DNA from: Nissolia schottii
Lineage: Eukaryota; Streptophyta; Magnoliopsida; Fabales; Fabaceae
Reading direction: 5' to 3'
Assembly (NCBI GenBank): GCA_003254905.1
Contig: QANU01007041.1
Span: 391,589-455,588 of the forward strand
Length of the DNA: 64,000 nucleotides
The position numbers and the translations under genes are program-made. The stretch's first letter is position 1, and each line of letters starts with the position of its first letter. The notes beneath the pieces were generated by a model. That model saw only the letters and a program-made list of their open reading frames with translations. It had not been told where the DNA came from and searched no databases. This document shows positions 36,253 through 46,548 of the stretch, one piece after another.

Positions 36253-38100
36253 GAAAACCCCCTCTAGCAGGCGGCCGAGGGTTCGGCTTTTAGGGAAGGT
36301 CTTAGTCCCGGTCAAGTAGTAGGTCCGACGCCACCGCCATCCTTTTGATGGTCACCTCGGTCGTGGTTGGTGAGAATTATAGGGTCAAGACCCTGCCGGC
36401 GAGACCCTTCAGGTTAGTGCGACCTGGCCGCCACGATGCGGGTTGAAAGTATGGTTGTAGTGTTGTGGCCGCAACTGTAAAGGACGAGGGCGGAACTGCT
36501 AATAAGGCTTGCCTTATACCGCGAGATTAAAATGAGTTTCCACAAGATGATGATGATTTGAATACCGTAGTGTAGCTATGTGAATTGTATGACAATATAT
36601 GAGTATATGAGTTAGGAACTAGACTAGCAGACAGATGACATAGATAATGAAGAATAGGTTCCCCGATCACCTAGTAACATAGGTAAAGCTGCTCAGGCTT
36701 ATGAACGTTCATAACTAGTAGGGCTTTAGTGTAACTGTAACACCTAGAGATCCCTGAACGGCGGAATCATAAATGAGTATAAAATGAGTTATGACGACTA
36801 AGGTTTCCCACTGAGAACGCGATGTTCTCATTTCCCACTCCTTTATGATTCCAGAGGCAGGACCTGATATGGAGCAAGGACAGGAGCAGCATGAGGAGGA
36901 GCCGTATCCAGAAGAGTGAACCGAAGAGTAGGCGTTTAGTTAGTAGACTCTATAAGATAGTAATTTTGCTGTACTAAATGTTTGTATGTAACAGCTATCT
37001 TAGTACTTGTGTATCTGGTTGTGAATATGTGTTATGGACCCGTGGTGAATGTTATGTTGGAATGTTTATTACCTCTTATCAATGTTGGCTAAGCATGTTA
37101 TTCTACTACTCGCATTACATGATCTACGAATTACAAGGCTCCTACTTTATGCTATGATATATAAAAGAAAGTTAAAAATGGGTCCATATTTTCCAAGTAA
37201 CTCTACTTTTAAACGATTAGGCGGGACTAAGTATCATCCCAACCAAAGCATATAACAACTTAGCAAGCAAGTTTACGACTTAAGCGTAGACTAGCTAGTT
37301 AGGGTGTTTCACGTCTCATTCTAATAAGCATTTAAAAAATAAATAAATAAATTTAAGTATAGAGATTCTTAAGTTCTCTTACAGAATTGCTACATTAAAC
37401 ACTTTAGCTATTACATTAAAAATGTTATTAAAGTGAGAAATACGGGTAATCATTAACACTGAAAGTAATGAACATTAAATAATATAGAGTAACAACTTTC
37501 TCTTTAGAAGCACCTGGATTTTTCATTTTTATTTTACTTTATTTTTACTGGACATGTAGGATACGAAAATATAGGGCAAGAACACAAAGCAACATCAAAG
37601 AAAATCTATGACAGTAATATAAACTATTTTAAAGATGTGTCATATCAATGTAAGTGCAACATAATATATAATTGATGTAAAGAGATACCACAAAGTTTGG
37701 CGAACGAATTAAAAATTAAAGATAAAAGAAAAAGAAAAGAAAAGAACTTAACTTGAAGGTTGTTGTAGCGATTGAAGGTTTTGAGGCAGACAGGACAAGA
37801 GAAATGGCTGAAGCCTACGAGGATCTGCTCTTCAGTTGGTATCCAGTAATTGTTAGAAACTAGTTGGTGTACTTGTTCGGCATTATTGCTCACAAGTTCA
37901 TTGTCATTATTGTTGGAGACAGCATTGGCATTGGAATTGTTATTAGGGAGGCCTATGTGCAATGCCACCGTCACATCCTCCACTTGATACGATGATGATG
38001 ATGATTTTGGATTTTGGTTTAGTAGTAAGGCTTCTTGTGAAGATGATGAGCCTAGGAAGCTGCTTAGCAAAGGCAGAGGCTGAAGCTGGTTTTGATTCAT
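31914..38100 (-). CDS. TT1-like: WIP-type C2H2 zinc-finger transcription factor, TT1-like
   Basis: WIP proteins are nuclear plant transcription factors; TT1/WIP1 controls seed-coat flavonoid pigmentation in Arabidopsis. Two coding exons, 38100-37753 and 32303-31914, are joined in phase 0 by a 5449-bp intron and give 245 aa. Family motifs: VALHIGLP near the N-terminus, YWIP followed by [15 protein letters not shown], then the four-finger WIP domain ([66 protein letters not shown]). The intron splits finger 1 after NRYNNLQ. The residues GKRW and the end GLGHGP resemble TT1 more than other WIP members as I recall them, so the subgroup is probable, not certain. The N-terminus is short for the family. 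An upstream in-frame ATG at 38217 overlaps the likely TATA box, so 38100 was chosen. The intron carries two transposons. Confidence 0.92.
32594..33822. mobile_element. Mutator-like non-autonomous element in the WIP intron, 9-bp target duplication
   Basis: The ends GACAATTTTACTATAATACC (from 32594) and its exact complement (ending 33822) are flanked by a perfect 9-bp direct repeat AGAAAAATA at 32585-32593 and 33823-33831. This is the hallmark of Mutator-like transposition. The terminal inverted repeats extend inward by more than 100 bp (through TGACGTGGCA / its complement) with mismatches. Subterminal arrays of GTTGGCGAATTC-like palindromes follow in both arms. The 1.2-kb body has no transposase. 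The terminal sequence aligns with that of 15295-16240, so the two are one family. Confidence 0.92.
35007..35014 (+). promoter_or_regulatory. LTR TATA box
   Basis: TATAAATA in the context GGCCTATAAATACCCCC, the usual look of a plant LTR promoter. Transcription from it would run rightward, antisense to the WIP gene, toward WIP exon 1. Confidence 0.7.
36207..36252 (+). repeat. (ATG)15 microsatellite within the solo LTR
   Basis: A perfect ATG/GAT trinucleotide run, likely variable in length between alleles and between copies of this LTR family. Confidence 0.95.
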
Positions 38101-38194
38101 TTCAAGGTTAAAAAGAAATGAAATATGAAATGAAATTATTGTGACACAATATTGTGCATGTGAATGAGGCAGGGTATAGTAGCTATATAACATA

Positions 38195-38204
38195 TTATAT
38201 ATAT
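38195..38204 (-). promoter_or_regulatory. Candidate TATA box of the WIP gene
   Basis: The minus strand reads ATATATATAA about 95 bases before the chosen start codon, predicting a leader of about 60 nt. Its presence argues against translation from the in-frame ATG at 38217. Confidence 0.55.
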
Positions 38205-38217
38205 CCAAGGGGTCCAT

Positions 38218-40088
38218 GGCATTTACTATTTAGAATAACCAGAGAAGTGCATGTTAGATTTTATCATATTATGGGGGTCTCTGTTACAATTGGAGCCAGA
38301 ATGGGTATATTGGAAGCTAGTGAAACTTGGAAAGGTAGAGGAGTGAAAGAAATGGTGTGATAGGTGGCCGGAGAATATTACAGTTGAATGAAAAGACCCT
38401 TTGTTGAGAGGGATCATTATTTTCTTATGTATGTTCTCTTTGTCATTTTAGGTCTGGATAGCATATGAAATAAATACTGTGGACCATAGTCACCAAACAT
38501 AGGAAGAATTGTGTGGCAGAGTGAATTTAAAATTGAGGGCAAACTCATTTAATTTGCACTATCACTCACTACTACTCACTATACATTTGAAAATCCTTCA
38601 CAGGCTAGGCTTATCTCTTGATTAACACACAACAAGCTAATTGTAGACATTTTTTTAGGTCAATTTCGTTTACTTAACTGTAAAATCATTATAACTAATG
38701 AGGTGACTTAGGTAGATTTGTTATCAACTGCATTAGTTCACATGTAATAGTTGCCAATTCACAAACGGTGACGGCAGAAGAATTTTGGTTTGTGGAGACA
38801 AAATCTATATACCAAAGAATGTTGGAGCTAGTTATCTGACCAAAAAGAGTACAGCTATTTTACATACAGACTGCTATTAAAAGTATATATCAAAATTATA
38901 ATTTTTTTCCTCAAAAGTTTTATATACGTCTATCAGCTACAAAAGAGAAATTACTATATCTTCTAAAGAGGAAAAAGAATCATAATTTACACATACATTT
39001 AATATATATTATTGATCAATTTTAAAAAAGAAAAAAAAGTAGTAAAGAGAGAAAAATGATTAATGATATATATTAAGTGTCAAGCAGGATTTTTTTTCTC
39101 TGCAAAGAATAAAAGAATTTTTCAAATTTTAGTACTAACTTTTGGTTGGATTATGTGATTTGACCTTGTTCTCATGTCTTAAATTTAATTCTTATAAATA
39201 AAAAAAATTAATACTAAAATTTTTTTATCCTATAACAACCGACCTGACCCGACTTGACTCGAAATTTAATAGATTTTGAATTCTAGAGGTTTAGACTAAT
39301 AAAATCTACTAAGTTTCGTTAACTCAATAATGTAATAAAATTAGTAGTGCAATAATACAGACTACATATAGTATTACTAGAAAACGTTGAAAGCTTGGGG
39401 GACCCAACTTTCTTATACTTAAAGTCCATCCCTGTCTATAACCACTTTAATTACTTAATCAAAGCATCTTATCTTTCTTTTCAAATTCTAATTAACTGTG
39501 TTCACTCATGCATAAGTTCATCAACCTTATTTTCATGGCGTGAAGAGGTGAGTGTTTTTCTTTTTTGCTTTTCATTGTATAAAATATGGGAATCCATTTA
39601 CTCCAACAAACAACAACAACCTATATATAGTGTCAAATTAGAATTAAAATGGGCTCCATACCATATGGTAGCTAAAATTAAGTTGAGCAAATAATTTCCT
39701 TAAAATGCAGGAGCAATTAATATTGAATCTAATGGTTTGTGTACGTAAAGCCAATTAAACCCATTTACCCTATAACCTCCACCAAGAAATTTAGTCCAAC
39801 TTTTGGATGCCACAGCTGTGGAGATCACAAGTAATATTCTGTGAACCATTATTGCCTAAAGCAATTAAATATTGAGATGTTATAGAGTATCTAAAAATGG
39901 TAATTAAACAATCAATATCATGCATTTGGCTATTCATTGACTACTCTGTACAATAGTACATTCAATATTTCAGCTTAAAAATATATTTTATAGTTATTTT
40001 CGCTGAGTTTTCATCCAAAAATTAATTGATTTTATGAAAACAATATACAATATACAAACTTTTTGCAGCATAAGTGGAATTGGTATTC
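38218..40088. other. WIP upstream region and intergenic DNA
   Basis: Holds the presumed WIP promoter on the left and the 3' UTR of the next minus-strand gene on the right. Nothing else was recognised. Confidence 0.5.
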
Positions 40089-41607
40089 TCAATTCTGCAT
40101 AACTTGTCCTTGTCTGCTCTCTCCCTCATTTTCCAACATCTGATGAGAAGAAACATAAGGAAGATTCAATGCATTGTCACCACTAACATATACTACCCGG
40201 TAGATATCATATTTCATGTCAATAGAGAAGCGTTCAAGATATGGCATCATCCAGTTTCTATGTTCTGAGTTGAGAACCCATGAGTAACAAAATGGTAGAC
40301 TCTTCCACACATGAATGCATACTACACTCGGTATGCTCTGGCCTTTCAAGCAAAAGCCTGCAGTTGTGCCTTCAATTTTTGCGAAGCGAGACCGAAAAAT
40401 TGCTAGGACTGCATAGCAGAGGTCATTAAGGTCCTTAGTAGTTGTGACGCCTGAATTTATGGTGATAATGTCACCAGTGCTGAATTTTACAGTTGAAGAG
40501 CCATCTCTTGATTCTCCAGCATATACATCAAGGAAGCTGTGTTCAACTAAGACAGCCATTCTTGTTACGTTGGTTAGCATCGATTTCTGTAACAGAAAAT
40601 TGGAAGAACAGTCAAGAAAAGATAAAAGCTGTGATCAGGCTTAGAGTAATTGTTTGGCGAAAAATTCTAGATTTCTTGTTGAAGTCATAGATACCAGGGA
40701 ACCTCGGGTTCTTCTTGATTTTGCACTATTGTAAATCATTTTTCTACTTTCCATTCTGGAAACCGTTATTGCCTTCACCTTTATCAAAACACACACAGGC
40801 ACAGCTATAATTGTGGTTCACATATGTGCATGACTAGTTTTAGTTCACATAAAGGTCGTATCAGAATTCCATGCCTTGTTTCAATCAAGAAACCGGCCCA
40901 GAACTGAGGGATCAAACTTACAAGGTTTGCCGTCAACTTATCTCTTTCATTGCTGGACCTTTTTTGCCATGCTCCACACCATATGATCTGATACATAATG
41001 TGCAGAGATGAAGAGAAAACATAGAAGAAGCATGAATGACATGCTCAGCTGAAAAAAAGACAATAGAAAAACTAGCAATATCATACAGTAACATGTGTAT
41101 GGTGGAAAAGACGAATCAACACTGGCTCCATGAATTTATGACATATTCAAACATTGCAGATGCTAGACTAACATGGACCTATGTCATTTGAAGTTACCAA
41201 TCACTGAAAGATAGGAATTCTCATCCATAACACTAACAAACTCATTAAAGAAGAAGCTGAAAACAACACATGATATGTTCTTATACAGAAGGCACGTAAT
41301 ATCAGAAAATCTTTGGGGTGCAACATGCATTACAAAAAACTTAGGAAAAAGAGATAATTAATTTAGATAGAAATTAGTAACAATAAATTGAGAAAATTGA
41401 AAATCAGAGAAGGAAAGGAAAACATACCAAATTTCCATGGATACTCCTGAATATAGAGCTATGCAGACAGCCAAGGATCTGAGTGTGTAAGGAAAACTGT
41501 GTGAGGCCGTGAACAAGATGGTTGATGACTGCTACAGTTGGCTTGAAAACAAAGAAGCTTAGGTCCAAATCGTTGTTGTTAAAAGGCACAGAGCATGTCG
41601 TCATCAT
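40089..41607 (-). CDS. Conserved plant protein of unknown function
   Basis: Three coding exons in transcript order, 41607-41428, 40987-40922 and 40586-40089, joined in phase 0, give 247 aa. The exons read as one protein: SFFVFKPTVAVINHLVHGL and LGCLHSSIFRSIHGN in exon 1, IIWCGAWQKRSSNERDKL in exon 2, and SMLTNVTRMAVLVEHSFLD, YAGESRDGSS and ICLHVWKSLPF-type segments in exon 3. I recall closely similar proteins in other dicots annotated only as uncharacterised. No catalytic motif, signal peptide or clear membrane segment is seen. An in-frame ATG at 41679 would add 24 mostly Lys/Glu residues; the ATG at 41607 (first of two consecutive) was chosen because the family-like sequence starts after it. 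The exon 2 frame stays open past the chosen donor, so the donor is supported mainly by similarity. Confidence 0.75.
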
Positions 41608-41679
41608 CTTCTTCTTCTTCTTTGTAGTTTGTTTCTTCCTCTCAATCTCCTCCTTCACCTCTCCTCTTGTGCACTCCAA

Positions 41680-43988
41680 ATACTATTTTTGGTTTATAAT
41701 GTTAAGACAACAAATAATGTTCTGTCCGAAGTTTATCAAGTATGTCCTCTAGAATTGTTCCAACTTCCAAATATTTGAACTTCTTGGTGTAAAGCAGTTC
41801 AATTGGCCATTTCGTTTTGCTTGGTCTTTCTGTTGTTCCTTGTAAACGACCAAATATTATAAAATGGAAGGGTGACTTGGAATTTGGAATCAGACATTCA
41901 CGTGTATTGACTTATTCAAGATTTTTTTGTTGTTGTAGGTAGGGAGCTCCTAATTGAGCTAAAGTAGGGAATAGAGAAAGTAACGGATAGGTCAGGTCAG
42001 GACAGGATCTAACGCCGAACCCAAAGTCATCAACTATATGAATACTAGGATCATGGAAGATGTCATTAGACACAAAATCATTGGCCAGAGTCTTATTATA
42101 TTATTACACCAAAACAAAATGTTTACTTCTATGAAATTTCTTTAAGATTGTTATTGGGGGAAGATAATCAAAATATCTAATGACGATACAAAAATGATCA
42201 GCACGAAAAATTGACGAACTGATGTGTCAATTGGTTTTTGATCTTTCTGTTATAATGTATGGTGAGCAACTAATATTTCTGTATTAAAACACTTCGCACC
42301 GAATAGAAGTGCTTTTATAAAATATCATTAATTTAAATTTATTTGAGGTTAATTTTTATGCATAAATTTTTTTCCCACCATCTTAAGTGTGCTTACAAGA
42401 GACTTCTAAGATAGCAATGGTGTGACTTAACCACTTTTTTTTAACGTATCAACACATAATTAGATAATAGTATATTTTTTTTACACTATTAATGTATACA
42501 AATTAATCTTTTTGTATATTTAATGATATTTTCTAAAAACTATCCTTTCAAATATATTACAAAGTTAGGATGTTAATCAAGTCATATAGTATGTACCAAA
42601 GAAAAAAACAAGTCACGTGGTTATAAATAACTAATAATACTTTTTGGAGCAATTTTATAAAACTTTCTTCATACACACCACCAATAATCAAACTTCTAAC
42701 TAAATACATAAGAAATTTGACTGAGTGTCAATTGTGTCAAGCCTTATGGTTACTAATAATCTAAGTGGCAATTAACTAACTTATTTAGCTTTATAATTCA
42801 CTTTGTTAATTTAATTTTTTTTATTTTTATTAATTTTTATTTTCTTCGTCAACCAAATAGTTTCTGGACAAACATTAACTTTGGCCCTTTGATGATCTAC
42901 TCAACGTTGGGCCATATCATGTTCATGCTTTACAAATTTATATAAGTTGGAGAACCAATTAAATGGTTTAAAAAAAATTACCGACGCAAGCGCATTAGAT
43001 GACCGAACAAATGCGTAATGTTTCTTTTTTGAGGATAATAATGGGAAGCAGGCATTGTGTGAAAGGAACCGAAGTCAAAGAAACACCACAGGCAACATCA
43101 AGCAAAATGATTTTGAAGACCATTGTAAATGAGTCTCACGAGTTGCCTACATCTCCAACGTGTTCACAAGTTGCTCATCGGAGTAGAGATAGCCACTAAA
43201 TGACTAAAGGTGTGCTTGCTCAAGGAGGTGGAAAATTGAGTATATAACAGAAAAATAGGACACTGTAACATAGTGTAATAAGTCATTTGTTCTTCACCTC
43301 ACATCACATTTAAGCCACTCCACTGGAGTATCAAAGCAAGCTGAAATCAATTTTCCAAATCAATTATTGTCTGTCTAAAACCATAAAATTTGAAATAGAA
43401 CCTCTTAATTAGATTTTTCGTCATATATTATCAAATGTGATCTCTCACCATTAATTAATGAGATATGCTTCATACATGACATAAGCAACAAAAAATTAAT
43501 GGTTGAAGATCATGCTTAATAAAAAATCTACTTGATCGGATCCATTTCTAAAATTTGGGAATCCATTTTATTTATAAATGAAAAATTATTTAATTGGGAA
43601 GCCATGGGAATATGAATTGACAAATGAATTTTATGGAAAGTTAAAATAAGAATTGATTTGATTTTGGAATCATTCCATTTTAGTTGTACGACATTTGATT
43701 GATTTGATTCCTAAACCAAATAGTTTCAAAGTCCGTGAAGATCAAAACCTTTCCATCTCATGCTATTTTCGTCTCCTATCCAAATTTTATAAGAGAGAAA
43801 AGAAAACAAAAGCAAAAGGTGACAGGCAGTATTCAGCAATGTGATAATTTAGCAGGCACACCCTCTCACAAAGGGTGGGAGTGGGACATCAAACACAAGC
43901 ATGCCACTGATCATAGTGAATAATTCACAGCGGATAACTCTTGATCAGAAAAATGAGAGATTCAGGTACAGGATGAGTATTACCTTGA
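41680..43988. other. Intergenic DNA
   Basis: Contains the presumed promoter of the unknown-function gene and, at the right, the 3' UTR of the metallo-hydrolase gene. A frame at 42999-43199 (66 codons) has no similarity that I recognise. 43430-43700 is AT-rich. Confidence 0.5.
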
Positions 43989-46548
43989 CTATAAGTTTAT
44001 GGGGACTCTCAAACCATCATGAGCAAGCTGCACTGGAATTCCTTCCCTAAGCACAATTTTAGAAGAAGCAACTTTATCATTTGCTAAAATCCTTAAACAT
44101 GCCATAGGGTCAAAGGAAAATAGTTGAACAACATTCACATGGCCCTGTTAATATGGGTGTTGTAGATGATATTACCTAACATATTTTTTTTAACAGTTAA
44201 GCTTTTACTACTTTAAGAAATGGGCAAGCAATATACCTTCTGGACCACTCCATCAATAACTCGTTGTCCCTATGGTGATCAAATGTGTGATTCATTCCAA
44301 TCAATAGGGCTTGTTTTGGACATAACCTCTTCACAGTTTCAAGAGTCTGTAAAATTACAAATAATGAAAACTCTGCATCAGGGAGATATAAAGTCTAACC
44401 ATCATTTTTTAAATTGCAGAACTAACCTCTGGAAGACAAAAGTGAAAACTATTTGATCCAGTCTGCAATAATGCAAAGAGGTGTATCAAGAAGGAAACAA
44501 CTATCACCGGGAAAGTAAAGAAATAAGAAAACTAAGACACGGATTTCACAACATGTATCAGAAATGAAAAGTCTTAGAATAATCAATAAAACAAGGTGGA
44601 GCTTCATAATCATCATTACCTGCCCAAATTGAAATCTGAACCATAAAACTTGCCGACATGATGTCAGCCCAACAGTGTTTTTGGGAGAATTTTGAAAAAA
44701 GAACCTCCTGATAGAAAGTGATTACAATGATGGGAAAATCGCTACAATTTTGCACAGAATTACATTGTGTTCCTTTGTTTACCATTTTTTTAAAAAAAAA
44801 AATTTATTAAGAGTTCCAGTTTTCTTAATTCCCTGTCAAACTTCTCTCCTTAGAATCAAAAGGTGATAGCAAGGTCACAATGTATATTACACAAATTCTG
44901 CAGAAGAATGCAATTCACTTTCACATCTGGAATATAACATGTAAGCTAGCTATATATGTACATGCCATAACTACTGACCTTATACAAGGAGTCCAATATC
45001 AGAAGATCCAACTGTCCAGCCCCACTTTTCGAAATGACTGTAAAATGAATGTTAATTCATTGTTACATGTTACAAGGAAACTTCAGCGGAGGGTTTTTTT
45101 TTATAATGTATAAATGCATAAAAATTTTCTCACTAGAAGAGCTGCCCTCCTACTGTTTCAATGAGGAAGATGAGACTACAAGAAGAAGAAAGCAACATTG
45201 GTGAAGCAACAAGCATATCCAAGCAAGAAGAAATTAATTCGAAACGCACCACACTCTGTACTAGTTGGAATCCGTGAAACATCAGATATATAAGCCACCT
45301 TGCTTTTATCACCAAAAAGAAAGCCCAAACAGATGTAATCCTCTCCATGCATCACCTACATCCAGAAATGAAGCACACAAGTCCTTATAATACAAATGGG
45401 GTATTGCATTCTCAATCTTACAATTAATGACAAAGTTCGTGATGATTAACTGGTAAAGGAGTCAATTTCAAGGCCGACGCAAAAAATGGTTGATTACAGT
45501 CTTCAGCAATTATGTTCCAGGAAAACTGAGCCACCCTTCGTATTTCTTGCCCCTCTTTGTGATTTTTCTGAACCAAATAAGGAAACTTCTTTTCCATGCT
45601 GCCGAAAACATGTGAAGCATGGAATCAACTACTGTAAGAAAGACATGACATTTATCTGTAGGCCTAGAAAAATAGAGCAGGGTACATGTAAAGTCAACTA
45701 AATCAGGTGATTTCACAGTAATTTTGATCAAATATGCAAACGAAACAAAAAGGGAAGGTTACTAGAGGTGGTACCTATCCATTGAATGCTGAGTTAAATA
45801 TATGGGAGTGGGATCAATATCATTTGTGGGACTAAATGGCTGCACAGCACGTACGTCATCCAATCCGAGGACTGCATCAGCATGCTCATGAGTCAAAACA
45901 ATCTGCAATTCAAGCAAGAATGAATGAATGAATTTGAATTATGGTCAAAGAATATGAACTTAAGGATATCAAGGTCACATTAATTTCAACGTTTCGTTCT
46001 ACATGTTTTCGCTTAAAATTAGGCTTCAACAGAATAAGGCATCTGAACACAAACATAATGTTAGATTCTGCATCGAATCAAAATTCTGAAAATGTTGAGC
46101 CAAACACAAAATAAAATTGCAAAAGGGAAAGAAAGCAGAGAGGAGGGGGACTGACGGAATCGATTCTAGGAATGCGATGGGTCACGAACCAGCGAAGCAC
46201 GGTCTCCCTGAAAGTCTTGCCAACATCAATCAGAACATAGTTGTGGCGATTGCCAGCGCTTTGACAATAATCGATCAGAAGGGAGGCGTTGCACCTGTCA
46301 TGGAAATGGAAATGGAAATCCATATATCATAAAACATACATTGATCCTAAACCACCATCTAATAAACAGCAAAACAGTAATAACCTGTAGTTAGGGTTTA
46401 GGTGAGGGGGCAGGGAGAGAGACTGAACGCAAACGGGACAGGGAGGGTGAGGGGGAGGGATGAGGCAGCGCGGGTAGGGGATGGAGCTGGAGCAGCCAGT
46501 CCCCAGGAATATCACTGCCGATTCGGCTGAGCCACTCACAGTTCCCAT
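43989..46548 (-). CDS. Metallo-beta-lactamase-fold hydrolase, PhnP/cyclic phosphodiesterase-like
   Basis: Nine coding exons in transcript order: 46548-46385, 46294-46156, 45902-45775, 45598-45451, 45355-45250, 45037-44979, 44462-44427, 44346-44237, 44046-43989. Phases agree and the product is 315 aa. Motifs: LGTGCSSSIP near residue 15 (strand-loop start of the fold), THEHADAVLGLDD at 105-117 (metal motif), MHGEDY with His196, YISDVS with Asp218, and NHTFDHH with His280/His284. These are the usual metal-binding positions of the superfamily, which includes PhnP and RNase Z. The HxHxDH motif reads H-E-H-A-D-A, lacking the last His. I recall the same Ala in the Arabidopsis homologue At1g30300. 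The substrate is unknown. The start at 46548 was chosen over an in-frame ATG at 46620 because family similarity begins there. Confidence 0.92.

Larger units (their letters stand above)
34434..37311 (+). mobile_element. Solo LTR (probably Ty3/gypsy) in the WIP intron
   Basis: A 2878-bp block starts TGTAACACCCC and ends GGGTGTTTCA, i.e. TG...CA with a short terminal inverted repeat. It is flanked by a perfect 5-bp duplication CGTCT at 34429-34433 and 37312-37316. There is no primer-binding site, gag/pol coding or second LTR inside, so it is a solo LTR left by recombination between the two LTRs. A TATA box at 35007-35014 fits a U3 promoter of about 570 bp. It contains an ATG-triplet microsatellite at 36207-36252. 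The TGTAACACC start is common in plant gypsy chromovirus LTRs; that class is an inference. It points opposite to the WIP gene. Confidence 0.92.

Noticed and set aside
34434..37311. A complete LTR retrotransposon
   Set aside because: There is no internal coding, primer-binding site or second LTR between the TG and CA ends; a solo LTR fits better.
37753..38217. WIP protein starting at the ATG at 38217
   Set aside because: The added 39 residues overlap a TATA-like sequence and are unlike the family; the start at 38100 is preferred.
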